Notes: generated by a model from the letters alone, not told the origin. 64,000 nucleotides of DNA from Bacteroides graminisolvens DSM 19988 = JCM 15093 (GCF_000428125.1 NZ_ATZI01000001.1:62001-126000); one strand, 5' to 3'. Positions 10,001-18,550 are shown, counted from the stretch's first letter. Translations and numbers: made by a program.

Positions 10001-10253
10001 CATAAAAGCAAGTGCTTTCACTCACCGGTTTCTGATTAATTTTCTTGCCGTTGCGATAAACATTAAAAGAAACATCGAGCGGATCGGCCGACAGATAACG
10101 CCAGCTTATAAAAACCGTTTGAGCATCTTGTCGAAGCGCCACTACGCCTCTACCCAATTTTTCACGTTGCATTTTGCTGAAGTCGTAAGCCGGCTGTGCA
10201 AATCCAAGCCAGCAAACAAACAAAGCCAAAGTAGTTCCTATTAGTTTTTTCAT
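7077..10253 (-). CDS. rhamnogalacturonan lyase (PL11) fused to unsaturated rhamnogalacturonyl hydrolase (GH105)
   Basis: A signal peptide (about 1-19) is followed by two enzymes in one 1058-residue chain. Residues about 20-620 are a PL11 lyase beta-propeller with repeated calcium-type loops (GDVDGDGEYEI, DFDGDHRAEV, GDVDGDGCDEI) and the family ending YNQPTQPGFYFG. Residues about 645-1040 are a GH105 (alpha/alpha)6 barrel with RLASYEWGVTYAAML, the Asp pair at 817-818 in TLWLDDMF, and HWGRANGW at 876-883. PL11 cuts rhamnose-galacturonate bonds by beta-elimination and leaves a 4,5-unsaturated galacturonate; GH105 removes that residue. The fusion therefore carries two consecutive steps. The frame is continuous across the junction, so this is not two genes misread as one. 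It starts a minus-strand unit with rhaM and is divergent from a GH28 gene. Confidence 0.9.
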   Translation of the reverse strand: MKKLIGTTLALFVCWLGFAQPAYDFSKMQREKLGRGVVALRQDAQTVFISWRYLSADPLDVSFNVYRNGKKINQKPVSESTCFYDHREETTEAVYTIKAISQSTKTALPEGRYKLSANAPAGYLNIPLNRPQGGVTPSGETYTYIPNDASIGDVDGDGEYEIILKWDPSNAHDNAHNGYTGPVLFDCYRLDGKHLWRINLGRNIRAGAHYTQFMVFDFDGDHRAEVVMKTSDGTVDGKGKVIGDAAADYRAESGRILTGNEYLTVFSGATGEALYTTNYVPERGDLMGWGDDHANRSDRYLACVAYLDGVHPSVVMCRGYYTRTVLAAFDWNGKELKQRWVFDSNQPEWSNYAGQGNHNLRVGDVDGDGCDEIMYGSCAIDHNGKGLYSTGMGHGDAMHLTQFDPSNPKLQVWDCHENKRDGSSFRDAATGKVLWQVKSSIDVGRAMAADIDPTNPGVEMWSLASGGIRNFKGEVINPDIRTLPVNMAVWWDGDLLREMLNKNVVSKYDWKTKKCSPLVIFEGAMSNNGTKSTPCLQGDLVGDWREEVLLRTEDNSALRLYVSTLPTDYRFHTFLEDPVYRISIATQNVAYNQPTQPGFYFGPDIKKGLFRGYQFKEKEAANDMNSPLHLLAPEYKVPYGELSIQEVKSDMDRVLQFLEESTPAKVINKQTGKQITDYKEMDGDATLERGLFRLASYEWGVTYAAMLAAGDATGDARYKDYTLSRFRFFTEIVPHFKRLMSNYGVIDAQMKQMLTPHALDDAGAMCAAMIKAELTDEKLNLRPMIDNYMDYIMNKEYRLSDGTFARNRPQHNTLWLDDMFMSVPAIAQMGKLTGDSKYYDEAVRQILQFSKRMFVPEKGLYRHGWVEGMSDHPAFHWGRANGWAILTMTEVLDVLPLNHPGYEQVMNQYKAHIRGLAACQGGDGFWHQLLDRNDSYEETSATAIYVYCLAHAINKGWIDALAYGPVVQLGWHAVSTKINTKGEVEGTCVGTGMGFDPAFYYYRPVNVYAAHGYGPVLWAGAEMINLLRTQHPKMNDSAVQYYHTEQTTNEPIFSVPVE

Positions 10254-10287
10254 TCTTATATATTATCAGTAAGATTAATTTGCTCAA

Positions 10288-10295
10288 CAAAATTA
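10288..10295 (-). promoter_or_regulatory. -7 box for the PL11-GH105 gene
   Basis: On the minus strand this is TAATTTTG, a match to the Bacteroides -7 consensus TAnnTTTG, about 35 bp before the ATG at 10253. No convincing -33 TTTG is seen, as is common for promoters that need an activator such as the HTCS. Confidence 0.4.
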
Positions 10296-10368
10296 GCCTT
10301 TTCAGTTGTACTTCTACCTATACGTCTGTACAATTGCATGTAAAAACGTGCAAGAGAAGGGTTGCAAG

Positions 10369-10399
10369 TTGGCTTAAAGATTATTTTTATCTACTTTTG
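10369..10399 (+). promoter_or_regulatory. promoter for the first GH28 gene
   Basis: TTGG at 10369-10372 and TACTTTTG at 10392-10399 fit the -33 and -7 elements of Bacteroides sigma-ABfr promoters with about 20 bp between them. The GH28 start codon lies 55 bp downstream. An imperfect inverted repeat (TTGCA...TGCAA) lies just upstream near 10330-10365. Confidence 0.5.
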
Positions 10400-10453
10400 G
10401 TCAACGTACCATTCAGTGAAAAACAATTATTTATATACTAATATCATTAAACC

Positions 10454-11752
10454 ATGAGAATCCTTACATTATTGTTCACTACGCTTCTATGCGTTCAACT
10501 CTTCGGCCAAGAAAAATTCCCCGATGGTACACCGATACCCGAATGGTTTCGTAAAAATGAAACAGTCAGAATAGACGCATTAGGAAAAAAGTATGTTCTT
10601 ACCGATTATCGTGTATTGAACGACAGTACCTTGCTTCAGACTGAGAAAATCCAAGCAGTTATCGATCTGGCTCATCAAAATGGTGGCGGAGTGGTAGTGG
10701 TTCCCAAAGGTACCTTTCTAAGCGGAGCACTCTTCTTTAAACCTCAAACACACCTTTACCTGGAAGAAGGAGGAGTTATTAAAGGAAGTGATGACATAAA
10801 CAATTTTCCAATTCAAATGACCCGGATGGAGGGTCAGACATTGAAATATTTCACTGCATTAATCAATGCTGATAACTTGAAGGGATTTACCATATCGGGC
10901 AAAGGTACAATCAACGGTAACGGTTTACGTTATTGGAAATCATTCTGGTTACGCCGGGCTGTAAACCCAAAATGTACCAATATGGATGAACTGCGCCCCC
11001 GACTGGTTTACATTTCCAATTGCGACAATGTACAAATTGAAGGGGTACACTTAATGAATTCTCCATTTTGGACAACGCATTTATATAAAAGCAATCATGT
11101 AAAATTACTAAACCTGCGAATCACTTCACCCGAAGCACCGGTAAAGGCTCCTAGCACAGACGGCGTTGACATCGACGTATGCGCCAATGTGCTCATTAAG
11201 AACTGTTACATCTCAGTAAATGATGACGCTGTAGCATTAAAAGGTGGCAAAGGACCTTGGGCGGATAAAGATGAAAGCAACGGAGGCAATTATAACATCA
11301 TCATCGAAGATTGCAATTATGGCTTCTGTCACAGCGCACTAACATTTGGTAGCGAATCAATATACGACCGTAACATTATTCTTCGTCGTTGCAAAGTGAA
11401 CGAAGCGAATCGTTTGCTCTGGCTTAAGATGCGTCCTGATACACCACAAAAATATGAATACATTTTAGTGGAAGACATTACCGGCAATGCCAACCATTTC
11501 TTATACATCAAGCCTTGGACACAATTCTTCGACCTGAAGGATCGTAAGGATATTCCTCTTTCATATTCTGATCACCTAACTATGCGTAACATTGATTTTG
11601 AATGCGAAACATTCTTTAATGTCAGTCCATCCGATCAATATGTGCTTACAAACTTCACTTTTGAAAACTTAACGATCAAAGCCCGAAAAGGCGACTATGA
11701 CGCCCACTTTATCAAGCCTTTTACATGTAAGAATGTGAAGATAAACAAATAA
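10454..11752 (+). CDS. glycoside hydrolase family 28 (polygalacturonase / rhamnogalacturonan hydrolase-like)
   Basis: This 432-residue secreted protein (signal peptide about 1-18, ending LFGQ) is a right-handed parallel beta-helix of the GH28 family. The family motifs are visible: STDGVDID at 234-241 (acid Asp region), NDDAVALKGG from 256 (paired Asp), then FGSE and LWLKMRP (the RIK-like site). GH28 enzymes hydrolyse galacturonic-acid bonds in homogalacturonan or RG-I by inversion. Which bond this one cuts cannot be read from motifs. The gene stands alone on the plus strand with its own promoter and a strong terminator, and is convergent with the SGNH gene. Confidence 0.88.
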   Translation: MRILTLLFTTLLCVQLFGQEKFPDGTPIPEWFRKNETVRIDALGKKYVLTDYRVLNDSTLLQTEKIQAVIDLAHQNGGGVVVVPKGTFLSGALFFKPQTHLYLEEGGVIKGSDDINNFPIQMTRMEGQTLKYFTALINADNLKGFTISGKGTINGNGLRYWKSFWLRRAVNPKCTNMDELRPRLVYISNCDNVQIEGVHLMNSPFWTTHLYKSNHVKLLNLRITSPEAPVKAPSTDGVDIDVCANVLIKNCYISVNDDAVALKGGKGPWADKDESNGGNYNIIIEDCNYGFCHSALTFGSESIYDRNIILRRCKVNEANRLLWLKMRPDTPQKYEYILVEDITGNANHFLYIKPWTQFFDLKDRKDIPLSYSDHLTMRNIDFECETFFNVSPSDQYVLTNFTFENLTIKARKGDYDAHFIKPFTCKNVKINK

Positions 11753-11756
11753 CAAA

Positions 11757-11796
11757 AAAAGAGCTGTCTGATAGCGAAAGTACAGACAGCTCTTTT
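11757..11796. terminator. bidirectional intrinsic terminator
   Basis: A perfect 14-bp stem (AAAAGAGCTGTCTG with CAGACAGCTCTTTT) has a 12-nt loop and T-runs on both strands. It lies between the convergent GH28 and SGNH genes and can end transcription from both sides. Confidence 0.9.
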
Positions 11797-11825
11797 CTTT
11801 AAAGTTATACTAAACTCTGTGGTAA

Positions 11826-13154
11826 TTAGAAGTCACCAGCCTGCTCTACCCAACGTTCAGCCATCTTTTGATGACCTGCAGGAGTCGGATGAATACCGTC
11901 CCACAACCAATATGTATCCGGTAATGCAGGATATTTATAATAAAGTTCATCAAATAACTGCTGATAATTAATAAATACTGCTCCGCAATCAGCCGCTATT
12001 TTTTCAACCACCTGACCTGCCTCCCGTATCAAACTATCACGTAGTGCAAAATCGGCCTTCGACTTCATGCCGCCCGAGTTAACAACAAAAGGAGAACAAA
12101 GAATCAGTTTTAAATGTGGGTTCTGCTTCAGTGAGGCATCAATCAACGCCTTGTAATTGTTTGCCCAGCGTTCAAAATCAAAAGTTTTCTCCTTACTGCT
12201 CATAAACTGATCAATATCATTTGTCCCAATTAGAACAGATAACACATCGGGCGATTCTTTCAAAACATCTACTTCCCAACGTCCCTTCAGGTCTTCCAGC
12301 TTATGCCCACTAATACCACGATTCAAAAAGCGATACTCTCTTTCGGGATATAGTCCCTGATAATGCGCTGCACAGAGATACATGTAACCACTCCCAAAAA
12401 TATGGTTCTGATCCCAATGATTACGTTCTGACGAAGGTTTTGCTCCTCCACCACCCCAATTCCCGTCAGTAATAGAGTCACCTATAAAGAGGATACGACT
12501 ACCAGTTTTTTTCTTTGTGATAGCCTTATAAACTTCATTGGCCAAGATAGCTGCACCTTCGGGATTAGGATGTATATCATCAGGAAATAACTCTTTTTTA
12601 TTAGCCGTAGGCGAATGCAAATCAATCACTTCCAGACTTAATTTGCGAGCTACAGCATCAATCATAGGTATCACATCATGCACTATTATACTGTCATTTA
12701 TACCCCATTTAATTGAATAAGCAGTGGCCGGGTAACACAGATACACTCGCGGATGAGAAGGAAGAGAGTGGAAAGCGTTTACCATCTGCTCCATATCAGA
12801 TTGATACTCATTTTTATATTCCCAATTCTGAGGTTTGGTGTCATTCGTTCCCAGTTTTATGACCACTATATCGGGTTGATAATTCAGGGCATCTTGAAAC
12901 TGCACTTCTTTCATATAGGGATGGTCACCCTTGTTTAAAAGCGTTCGAGCGCTGACACCAAAATTTTGTACCTCATAATCCTTGCCCAACATTCTTCCCA
13001 AAATACTGGGATAACTATGGTTGGCCCGATCTTTAATACCAGCCCCGAAAGTAATGCTATTGCCTATACAAGCAACTTTAATCTTCGTTTCCTGCGCCGA
13101 TAGCCTCGTTAGGACAAACAATAAAAATAATAAAAGCGATAAAACCTTTTTCAT
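11826..13154 (-). CDS. tandem SGNH/GDSL esterase (two catalytic domains)
   Basis: After a signal peptide (about 1-20), this 442-residue protein has two complete SGNH hydrolase domains. The first (about 25-215) has GNSITFG with Ser33, LGTNDT and the Asp/His pair DDIHPN at 192-197. The second (about 218-440) has GDSITDG with Ser227, IGTNDI and DGIHPT near the C terminus. Both catalytic sets look intact. SGNH proteins in pectin PULs are commonly acetylesterases; deacetylation of galacturonate or rhamnose in RG-I is the likely role (inference). It is the last gene of the long susC1 unit, but a minus-strand TATTTTTG box (complement of 13179-13186) just upstream may give it its own promoter. Confidence 0.82.
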   Translation of the reverse strand: MKKVLSLLLFLLFVLTRLSAQETKIKVACIGNSITFGAGIKDRANHSYPSILGRMLGKDYEVQNFGVSARTLLNKGDHPYMKEVQFQDALNYQPDIVVIKLGTNDTKPQNWEYKNEYQSDMEQMVNAFHSLPSHPRVYLCYPATAYSIKWGINDSIIVHDVIPMIDAVARKLSLEVIDLHSPTANKKELFPDDIHPNPEGAAILANEVYKAITKKKTGSRILFIGDSITDGNWGGGGAKPSSERNHWDQNHIFGSGYMYLCAAHYQGLYPEREYRFLNRGISGHKLEDLKGRWEVDVLKESPDVLSVLIGTNDIDQFMSSKEKTFDFERWANNYKALIDASLKQNPHLKLILCSPFVVNSGGMKSKADFALRDSLIREAGQVVEKIAADCGAVFINYQQLFDELYYKYPALPDTYWLWDGIHPTPAGHQKMAERWVEQAGDF

Positions 13155-13238
13155 AGTATAATAACTTTAGTGATTTTGCAAAAATACAAAAGAAGCAGAT
13201 TAGCTTTACCTCATTATTAAATATTTTAATTCAGCGTA

Positions 13239-15308
13239 CTATTCATTTAATGCTAGTCCCACATAATAGCCCAAATGAGTAGGTTGATTATAGCCGACAT
13301 TCTGCATCGCTTGAGACATATCATAAGTGTGATCTTCCATCAAATGTACCAATCGGTGTTCAGTCGGATGGTTAGTTGAGAACAGATAGATTGAAGCATT
13401 ATCTTTACTACGATAAATTACTTCTTCTCTATAATCTCCTAAAAAGTCTCCGTAATAGCAGGGATTCGATTTTGTTCCATTATTAGAAGAAACACCGCCG
13501 CCATAGTAAGATAAAGTAAGTACACGAGTCCAACTGGCACTAAGCTCTGGACACCAAGGAGCGGAAGGTTCATAACTCTGAATCATCACATCATCAAGCA
13601 TTTGACGAGTTAAGACACCTGTCCAAAAAATCGCATTGTTATAGCTATTGCCTCCACCTTTATATGTTGGTAGCACGGTGCTAACCAAAGTTCCCGTTTC
13701 ACAACTGTAAATTCCTGTCCCCAAAGATGACCAATATTCACAACCAGGGCTATCAGAAGCAATGTCAGCGACCAAACATCTGCCAACATCTCCATTCTTA
13801 CCAGCACCATGTCCAAAAAGATGTTGACCTGTTGCGGCATCGAACATCTCACAAGCATATCCGTGACCTGTTCCTGTATAAGTATCCTCCTCCTCAAAAC
13901 AAGCAACAACTTGTAAGCCACTACGATTAGGAGCAAATTTTCCGACATGCAAGGCATCACCGTGCCCATTGCCCGTACAATACAAAAGTTTACCTCCAGA
14001 ACTTATCGCTGCAGATCCATATAATATTTCATCCTTATGATCACCATTTAAATCAGCCACACGAAAGCTATGAGATCCCATTGCCACACAAGCAATATTT
14101 CCGGTTTCTTTAGTATCAAATTTCCAACGAATATTCAAATTACCTCCTTTTAAATCAAGCGCCCATACCTGCCAATTCTTATATATTCCTCTAGTAATAA
14201 TCAAACTAGGGTTTGCTTTACGAATGCCATTTTCCGGGATGGCGTCTAAATAGGCTACCCCTATAAAGAACCTATCCATTCTATTTCCATAATCATCTCC
14301 CCAATAATCGAACCAAAATTTTGCTCTTTCATAATTACTACCAGTTCCTCCTCGTGGAATATTATTTGTACGCGCCATCTCAGAACCATTAACTCCATTT
14401 ACAACTGAGATATACTCTGGTCCATCAAATATCAAGCCAGTTGTAGAATATAATGATTTGCCCGAATACCAGCCTTTACCATCAGAATCTTTCTGTCGGT
14501 AATCATTTACTTTCCCTGTAACATCAGTAATTTGTTTTCCATCTCCGAAACGAGTACCTTCAGACGTACGGAAAGCAATCTCACACTTACCATCTCCATC
14601 AAAATCATAAACGACAAATGAGGTGTAATGAGAGCCTGACCGAATATTAATTCCCATATCAATCTGCCATAAAAACGTACCATCAAGTTCGTACGCTTCC
14701 AATAAAGTTGTACCATCATGCCAGCCACCCTGATTAGCTCCATCGTAAGGTTGTCTTTTTAGTATAATTTCCATTTCTCCGTCTCCATCGAGATCAGCGA
14801 CTTGCGCATCGTTCGCTTCATACGTCAATGAAGCATCTGGAACATTTTTATTCAATAAAATAGCTCTATAAAATGTTTTGCCCATTTCCGGAGTAAAGTT
14901 ATATTCACACAGCGTTTCTCGCTTTCCAGAGATAGTAACCCGATAAACCGTTGAAATATTAGGATTAATTTGTGAATCAGCCCAATTTGAGGAATTAAGT
15001 ATTGGTTCTGTATTCAATTTTACTTCTGTTGATCCATCTTCACTCTTATATATGTCAAAAGCTATTCCGGCAGGATCTGTTGGTAATATTCTCCAACTAA
15101 TAAGCGCATGTTTATAACCTGAAGTATGTCCTTTTGATGATCGTGCAATAGGATCATAACTAACCCACATTGCTCTACTTTTATTCACCGTAACAACAAC
15201 TGGATCCGAGTCAGGTTTTAGTTCTTCGTGTGTTGTTATATTTTTATCAGAGCAGGAAGTAAACAAGTACATCCAAATTACAATTGCAAAATAAAAAAGG
15301 TTTTTCAT
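13239..15308 (-). CDS. rhamnogalacturonan lyase, family PL11
   Basis: The frame opens at 15335 with TTG, but the first ATG is at 15308, directly before a typical lipoprotein signal (NLFYFAIVIWMYLFTSCSDK), so that start is used; the product is 689 residues. The PL11 signature is clear: RAMWVSYDP near the N terminus, ISWRILPTDPAGIAFDIYKS, calcium loops DLDGDGEMEI, DFDGDGKCEI and DLNGDHKDEI, SNNGTKSNPC, and the ending YNQPTHLGYYVG. It cleaves the RG-I backbone by beta-elimination and is probably anchored at the cell surface. It sits 33 bp after the sulfatase gene. The window thus has two PL11 enzymes, one free and lipid-anchored, one fused to GH105. Confidence 0.92.
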   Translation of the reverse strand: MKNLFYFAIVIWMYLFTSCSDKNITTHEELKPDSDPVVVTVNKSRAMWVSYDPIARSSKGHTSGYKHALISWRILPTDPAGIAFDIYKSEDGSTEVKLNTEPILNSSNWADSQINPNISTVYRVTISGKRETLCEYNFTPEMGKTFYRAILLNKNVPDASLTYEANDAQVADLDGDGEMEIILKRQPYDGANQGGWHDGTTLLEAYELDGTFLWQIDMGINIRSGSHYTSFVVYDFDGDGKCEIAFRTSEGTRFGDGKQITDVTGKVNDYRQKDSDGKGWYSGKSLYSTTGLIFDGPEYISVVNGVNGSEMARTNNIPRGGTGSNYERAKFWFDYWGDDYGNRMDRFFIGVAYLDAIPENGIRKANPSLIITRGIYKNWQVWALDLKGGNLNIRWKFDTKETGNIACVAMGSHSFRVADLNGDHKDEILYGSAAISSGGKLLYCTGNGHGDALHVGKFAPNRSGLQVVACFEEEDTYTGTGHGYACEMFDAATGQHLFGHGAGKNGDVGRCLVADIASDSPGCEYWSSLGTGIYSCETGTLVSTVLPTYKGGGNSYNNAIFWTGVLTRQMLDDVMIQSYEPSAPWCPELSASWTRVLTLSYYGGGVSSNNGTKSNPCYYGDFLGDYREEVIYRSKDNASIYLFSTNHPTEHRLVHLMEDHTYDMSQAMQNVGYNQPTHLGYYVGLALNE

Positions 15309-15341
15309 AAATAATCTTTTAAAGTTTTTATTCAAGTAATT

Positions 15342-16736
15342 CTATTCATTCGGCAGAGGCCAGTTTGGTGAAGGAGTACGCATTTTATTCATTTCTTGTT
15401 CAAACTCCTTTACTATTTCAGGATGATCCTGAGCTAAATTCGTTGATTCTGTCATATCCTTGCTTATATGATAAAGCTCCAAAGGTGCGTCTTTCTTGAC
15501 GGAGACAACCTTCCAGTCACCTCTTCTTGCCGCCCGTTGCTTTCCGGTAAACTCCCAATACAACAACCTATTATTCGTTTCAACCTGATGCCCATAGAAT
15601 AAAGGAAGTATGTTCATTCCATTTATTTTTTGAGGAAGCTTATCCGTTGCCCGGGCTAAATTAGCCAATGTAGGCATCACATCCGGAAAATAAATCAGGT
15701 TATCAAGTTCCTGCACTTTTACCTTACCGGGTTGATTCACAATGAAGGGAACTCTAATGCCACCCTCGTACAGCTGTCCTTTCCTTCCTCTTAATGAACC
15801 GTTGCATTTGAGTTCTGCCAGAGGAGCTTGTACAGCTGCGCCATTGTCGGATGCAAAAACAATTAGCGTATTATCGCGTATTCCCAATTGCTCCAGTTCA
15901 TTAATTAACCTGCCGATGGCTCTATCCATGTGTGTAATAAGTGAAGCGTAACGTTTGGTATTGCCTTCCCATGCTTTGTCATCATACCAGCTTGTCTCAT
16001 CAATCACATAAGGTTCGTGAGGTGCATCATAGGCAAGATACAGAAAGAAAGGGTTTTCTTTATTCCGGCGAATAAAACGAATAGCATCTTCTGTAGATAT
16101 ATCAGTATTGTGCTTAATATGCTGATCATTTTTATTTTCCTCAATATTCTCCAATTGCGAATTATTGAAGCGCCAATAAGGATAATAATAAGGATCGTTC
16201 GAGTAAGGTGTACTTATCAACCACCCGTAAAACTCTTGAAAGCCTCTGTTTAGAGGAGTCGCTTCTGGGTTAAAGCCATCCAGATGCCATTTGTTCACTA
16301 AACAGGTTTTATATCCTGCCGCGCTAAGCACGGTAGCGATGGTAGTGTCATTGGGCAACAGATGCATTCTGCGAATCATATTTTGTCCCTTTAAACCTTC
16401 TATGCCACCTGCTTCACAAAAATTATCACGGATAGTTGTATTACCCGTATTCTTACCGGTCATCAATGCACATCGGGAAGGAGAGCTAATAGCTGAACCG
16501 GCATAGCACTGTGTAAAACGAGTTCCTGTCTGAGCCAACTTGTCAATATGGGGCGTTTCAATGTCTTTATTGCCATAGCATGATAAATCCCCATAACCCA
16601 TGTCGTCTGCCAAAATAAAAATAATATTAGGACGCTCAGCTTCTTTCTTCTCATTTGCATCATGTGCCTCAGCATTTACAGAGGCAGAGCCTAATAATGT
16701 AAATGAAAAAGCGCTCCATATATAACTATGTTTCAT
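15342..16736 (-). CDS. S1-family sulfatase (serine type)
   Basis: The 464-residue protein has an N-terminal signal and the alkaline-phosphatase-like sulfatase fold. Visible motifs are ILADDMGYGD (metal ligands at 44-45), SSPSRCALMTG with Ser84 as the residue to be converted to formylglycine, NKWHLDGF and ASDNGA. Because the key residue is Ser and not Cys, maturation should need an anaerobic sulfatase-maturating enzyme, which is not encoded here. Sulfatases remove O-sulfate from glycans. A sulfatase is unexpected in an RG-I locus since plant pectin is not usually sulfated. It lies between susD2 and the PL11 gene, downstream of a strong hairpin. Confidence 0.9.
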   Translation of the reverse strand: MKHSYIWSAFSFTLLGSASVNAEAHDANEKKEAERPNIIFILADDMGYGDLSCYGNKDIETPHIDKLAQTGTRFTQCYAGSAISSPSRCALMTGKNTGNTTIRDNFCEAGGIEGLKGQNMIRRMHLLPNDTTIATVLSAAGYKTCLVNKWHLDGFNPEATPLNRGFQEFYGWLISTPYSNDPYYYPYWRFNNSQLENIEENKNDQHIKHNTDISTEDAIRFIRRNKENPFFLYLAYDAPHEPYVIDETSWYDDKAWEGNTKRYASLITHMDRAIGRLINELEQLGIRDNTLIVFASDNGAAVQAPLAELKCNGSLRGRKGQLYEGGIRVPFIVNQPGKVKVQELDNLIYFPDVMPTLANLARATDKLPQKINGMNILPLFYGHQVETNNRLLYWEFTGKQRAARRGDWKVVSVKKDAPLELYHISKDMTESTNLAQDHPEIVKEFEQEMNKMRTPSPNWPLPNE

Positions 16737-16758
16737 ATTATTACTTAGTGTTTATATA

Positions 16759-16794
16759 AAAAGGAGTTAAAACAGATTCATTTTAACTCCTTTT
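16759..16794 (-). terminator. hairpin between susD2 and the sulfatase gene
   Basis: A perfect 14-bp stem (AAAAGGAGTTAAAA at 16759-16772, TTTTAACTCCTTTT at 16781-16794) has an 8-nt loop and, on the minus strand, a following T-rich run. In the direction susD2 to sulfatase it has the form of an intrinsic terminator. It may act as a partial terminator that keeps enzyme genes below susC/susD in expression. Confidence 0.7.
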
Positions 16795-16814
16795 ATTCAT
16801 TTAAATAAATCTAA

Positions 16815-18521
16815 CTACTCCCAGCCAGGGTTTTGAGTTAAATTGGGATTCTTCATTCTCTCTGATTGTGGAATTGGGAATAAGTACATCTTATCATCCC
16901 AGCTCCTGTTTACAATTTTACGAGTATAAGTAAACGTCCCATCATCGTTCTTTGTAATCTTCATTTGAACGATACTCTTCAGCTTATCACCTTCTTTCCA
17001 TCTTCTAATATCCCAAAAGCGATGTCCTTCGAATGCAAGCTCTACCATGCGTTCATTTTCATATTTTTTCCAAAAGTCCTCACTACTAAGACCTGCTGAT
17101 AGTAACGGCATTTTCACATCAGCACGATTACGAATCATATTTACCGCCTCACGGGCAGACAGAGGAAACTCTGGAGATGTAGCATCTGCCGAACCCAAAT
17201 ATTTGAATACAGCCTCCGCATAATTTAAATAAAATTCTCCTAAACGATAAGTGATCCAAGTGTGACGTTTGGTATTAGTTTTACCAGCTGTTAAGTTAAC
17301 AGAAGCATCACAATATTTCTTCAAGTAATATCCTGTGGGCGTTGCTCCAGTAATAGGCTCACCATTGGCTCCTCCATAGTAAGTTTGTAGTGCCAGTGTA
17401 TTATAAGTAGGCCATTTGGTATCACCATTTTTAGCAATAGTCAGTTCAAAACGAGGATCACGCCCTACGTATGGTTTGGTGGGATCATAACCGCTACCTG
17501 TTTCGTTCCACAATTTGCCTGTCGCTTTCATTTCATAAGCGTCAACTAAAGTTTGAGTAGGGCAATTTCCTGATTTTCCTCCTTCAACACCAATTGGAAA
17601 GTTATATCCTTCCAATGTATTTGTTGCATCCGGATACATTCTACGCATAAAGATCATTTCATCTTTTGTCCAGTTTGTTTCACCCCACAGCTCTGAATAT
17701 TTAACAAGATATTTTTTATAAACTACGGCAGAGTCCAAGACTGCTTTATTTGCCAACGCAGCTTTTTTCCATAGTTCTTTAGAATCAGTTGTATTAAATA
17801 GGGGGCTGGCAGCATAAAGAGCTGCACGAGCTTTCAATGCTAAAACGGTTAATCGATTTGCTCTGGCTGTTTCAGGAGTACTCAATGCCAATGATCCCAA
17901 TGCCGTATAGTCAGCAATAATTTTATTTGTTATATCATCACATTCCGTTTCAATAAATTTAAAAATATCTTCAGAAGAAGCACGAGTTAGTTTATTCACT
18001 TCCTGAGTAGTCGGTACATGAGTAACCAGAGGAACACCTCCATATTGACGTACCAGATTAAAATAGAAATAGGCTCTTAAAAACCTTGCTTCATGAGCAT
18101 AGTTATTATAGCTATTCATTTTAGCATCATAATCTTGATTCAATTCCAACTCAGGGAAAGTCAGCCCTTGGAATCCATCAAGATAATGATTACACATTTG
18201 AATGGCGGCATAACTGTTTGTCCAAGTGCTTTCTTTGGCATTTGCAGGACTCCATGAACCATTGTAAAAATCACACACTGCGTTTGAATTGTATGCGTAT
18301 TCGGCCTCATCACAAGCAGATGCTAGCATTCCTCCTGAGTAGCTTTGGCCAAAATCATAATCTAATTTGGTATAAATGTTCGTTATCAGCCCACTAACAT
18401 TATCATAGGAAAGTTCCATATAATCTTTGCCATAATTTGTGTATTCGCGATAATCCATTTTATCACAAGAGGCTACTGTTAACACACAAACGGCACAGCT
18501 AATTATCGTTTTAAATTTCAT
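16815..18521 (-). CDS. SusD/RagB family glycan-binding lipoprotein (susD2)
   Basis: This 568-residue protein starts with a lipoprotein signal (CAVCVLTVASCDKMDY, acylated Cys19) and has the SusD family layout: TPR-like helices in the N-terminal half (NHYLDGF, EARFLRAYFYFNLVRQYGGVPLV) and the C-terminal family region (YRLGEFYLNYAEAVF, ERMVELAFEGHRFWDIRRW, NPNLTQNPGWE). SusD proteins sit on the cell surface, bind oligosaccharides and close over the SusC pore. It follows susC2 by 29 bp, the usual pair order. Confidence 0.93.
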   Translation of the reverse strand: MKFKTIISCAVCVLTVASCDKMDYREYTNYGKDYMELSYDNVSGLITNIYTKLDYDFGQSYSGGMLASACDEAEYAYNSNAVCDFYNGSWSPANAKESTWTNSYAAIQMCNHYLDGFQGLTFPELELNQDYDAKMNSYNNYAHEARFLRAYFYFNLVRQYGGVPLVTHVPTTQEVNKLTRASSEDIFKFIETECDDITNKIIADYTALGSLALSTPETARANRLTVLALKARAALYAASPLFNTTDSKELWKKAALANKAVLDSAVVYKKYLVKYSELWGETNWTKDEMIFMRRMYPDATNTLEGYNFPIGVEGGKSGNCPTQTLVDAYEMKATGKLWNETGSGYDPTKPYVGRDPRFELTIAKNGDTKWPTYNTLALQTYYGGANGEPITGATPTGYYLKKYCDASVNLTAGKTNTKRHTWITYRLGEFYLNYAEAVFKYLGSADATSPEFPLSAREAVNMIRNRADVKMPLLSAGLSSEDFWKKYENERMVELAFEGHRFWDIRRWKEGDKLKSIVQMKITKNDDGTFTYTRKIVNRSWDDKMYLFPIPQSERMKNPNLTQNPGWE

Positions 18522-18550
18522 AATTCATTCAAATTAATTTGTTCTACAAA

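Noticed and set aside
15342..16736. Reading the PUL as an ulvan (algal sulfated rhamnose) locus because of the sulfatase, GH105 and rhamnose mutarotase
   Set aside because: No ulvan lyase family is recognised, while PL11, three GH28 and a CE12 esterase point to RG-I. A mixed or side activity remains possible.
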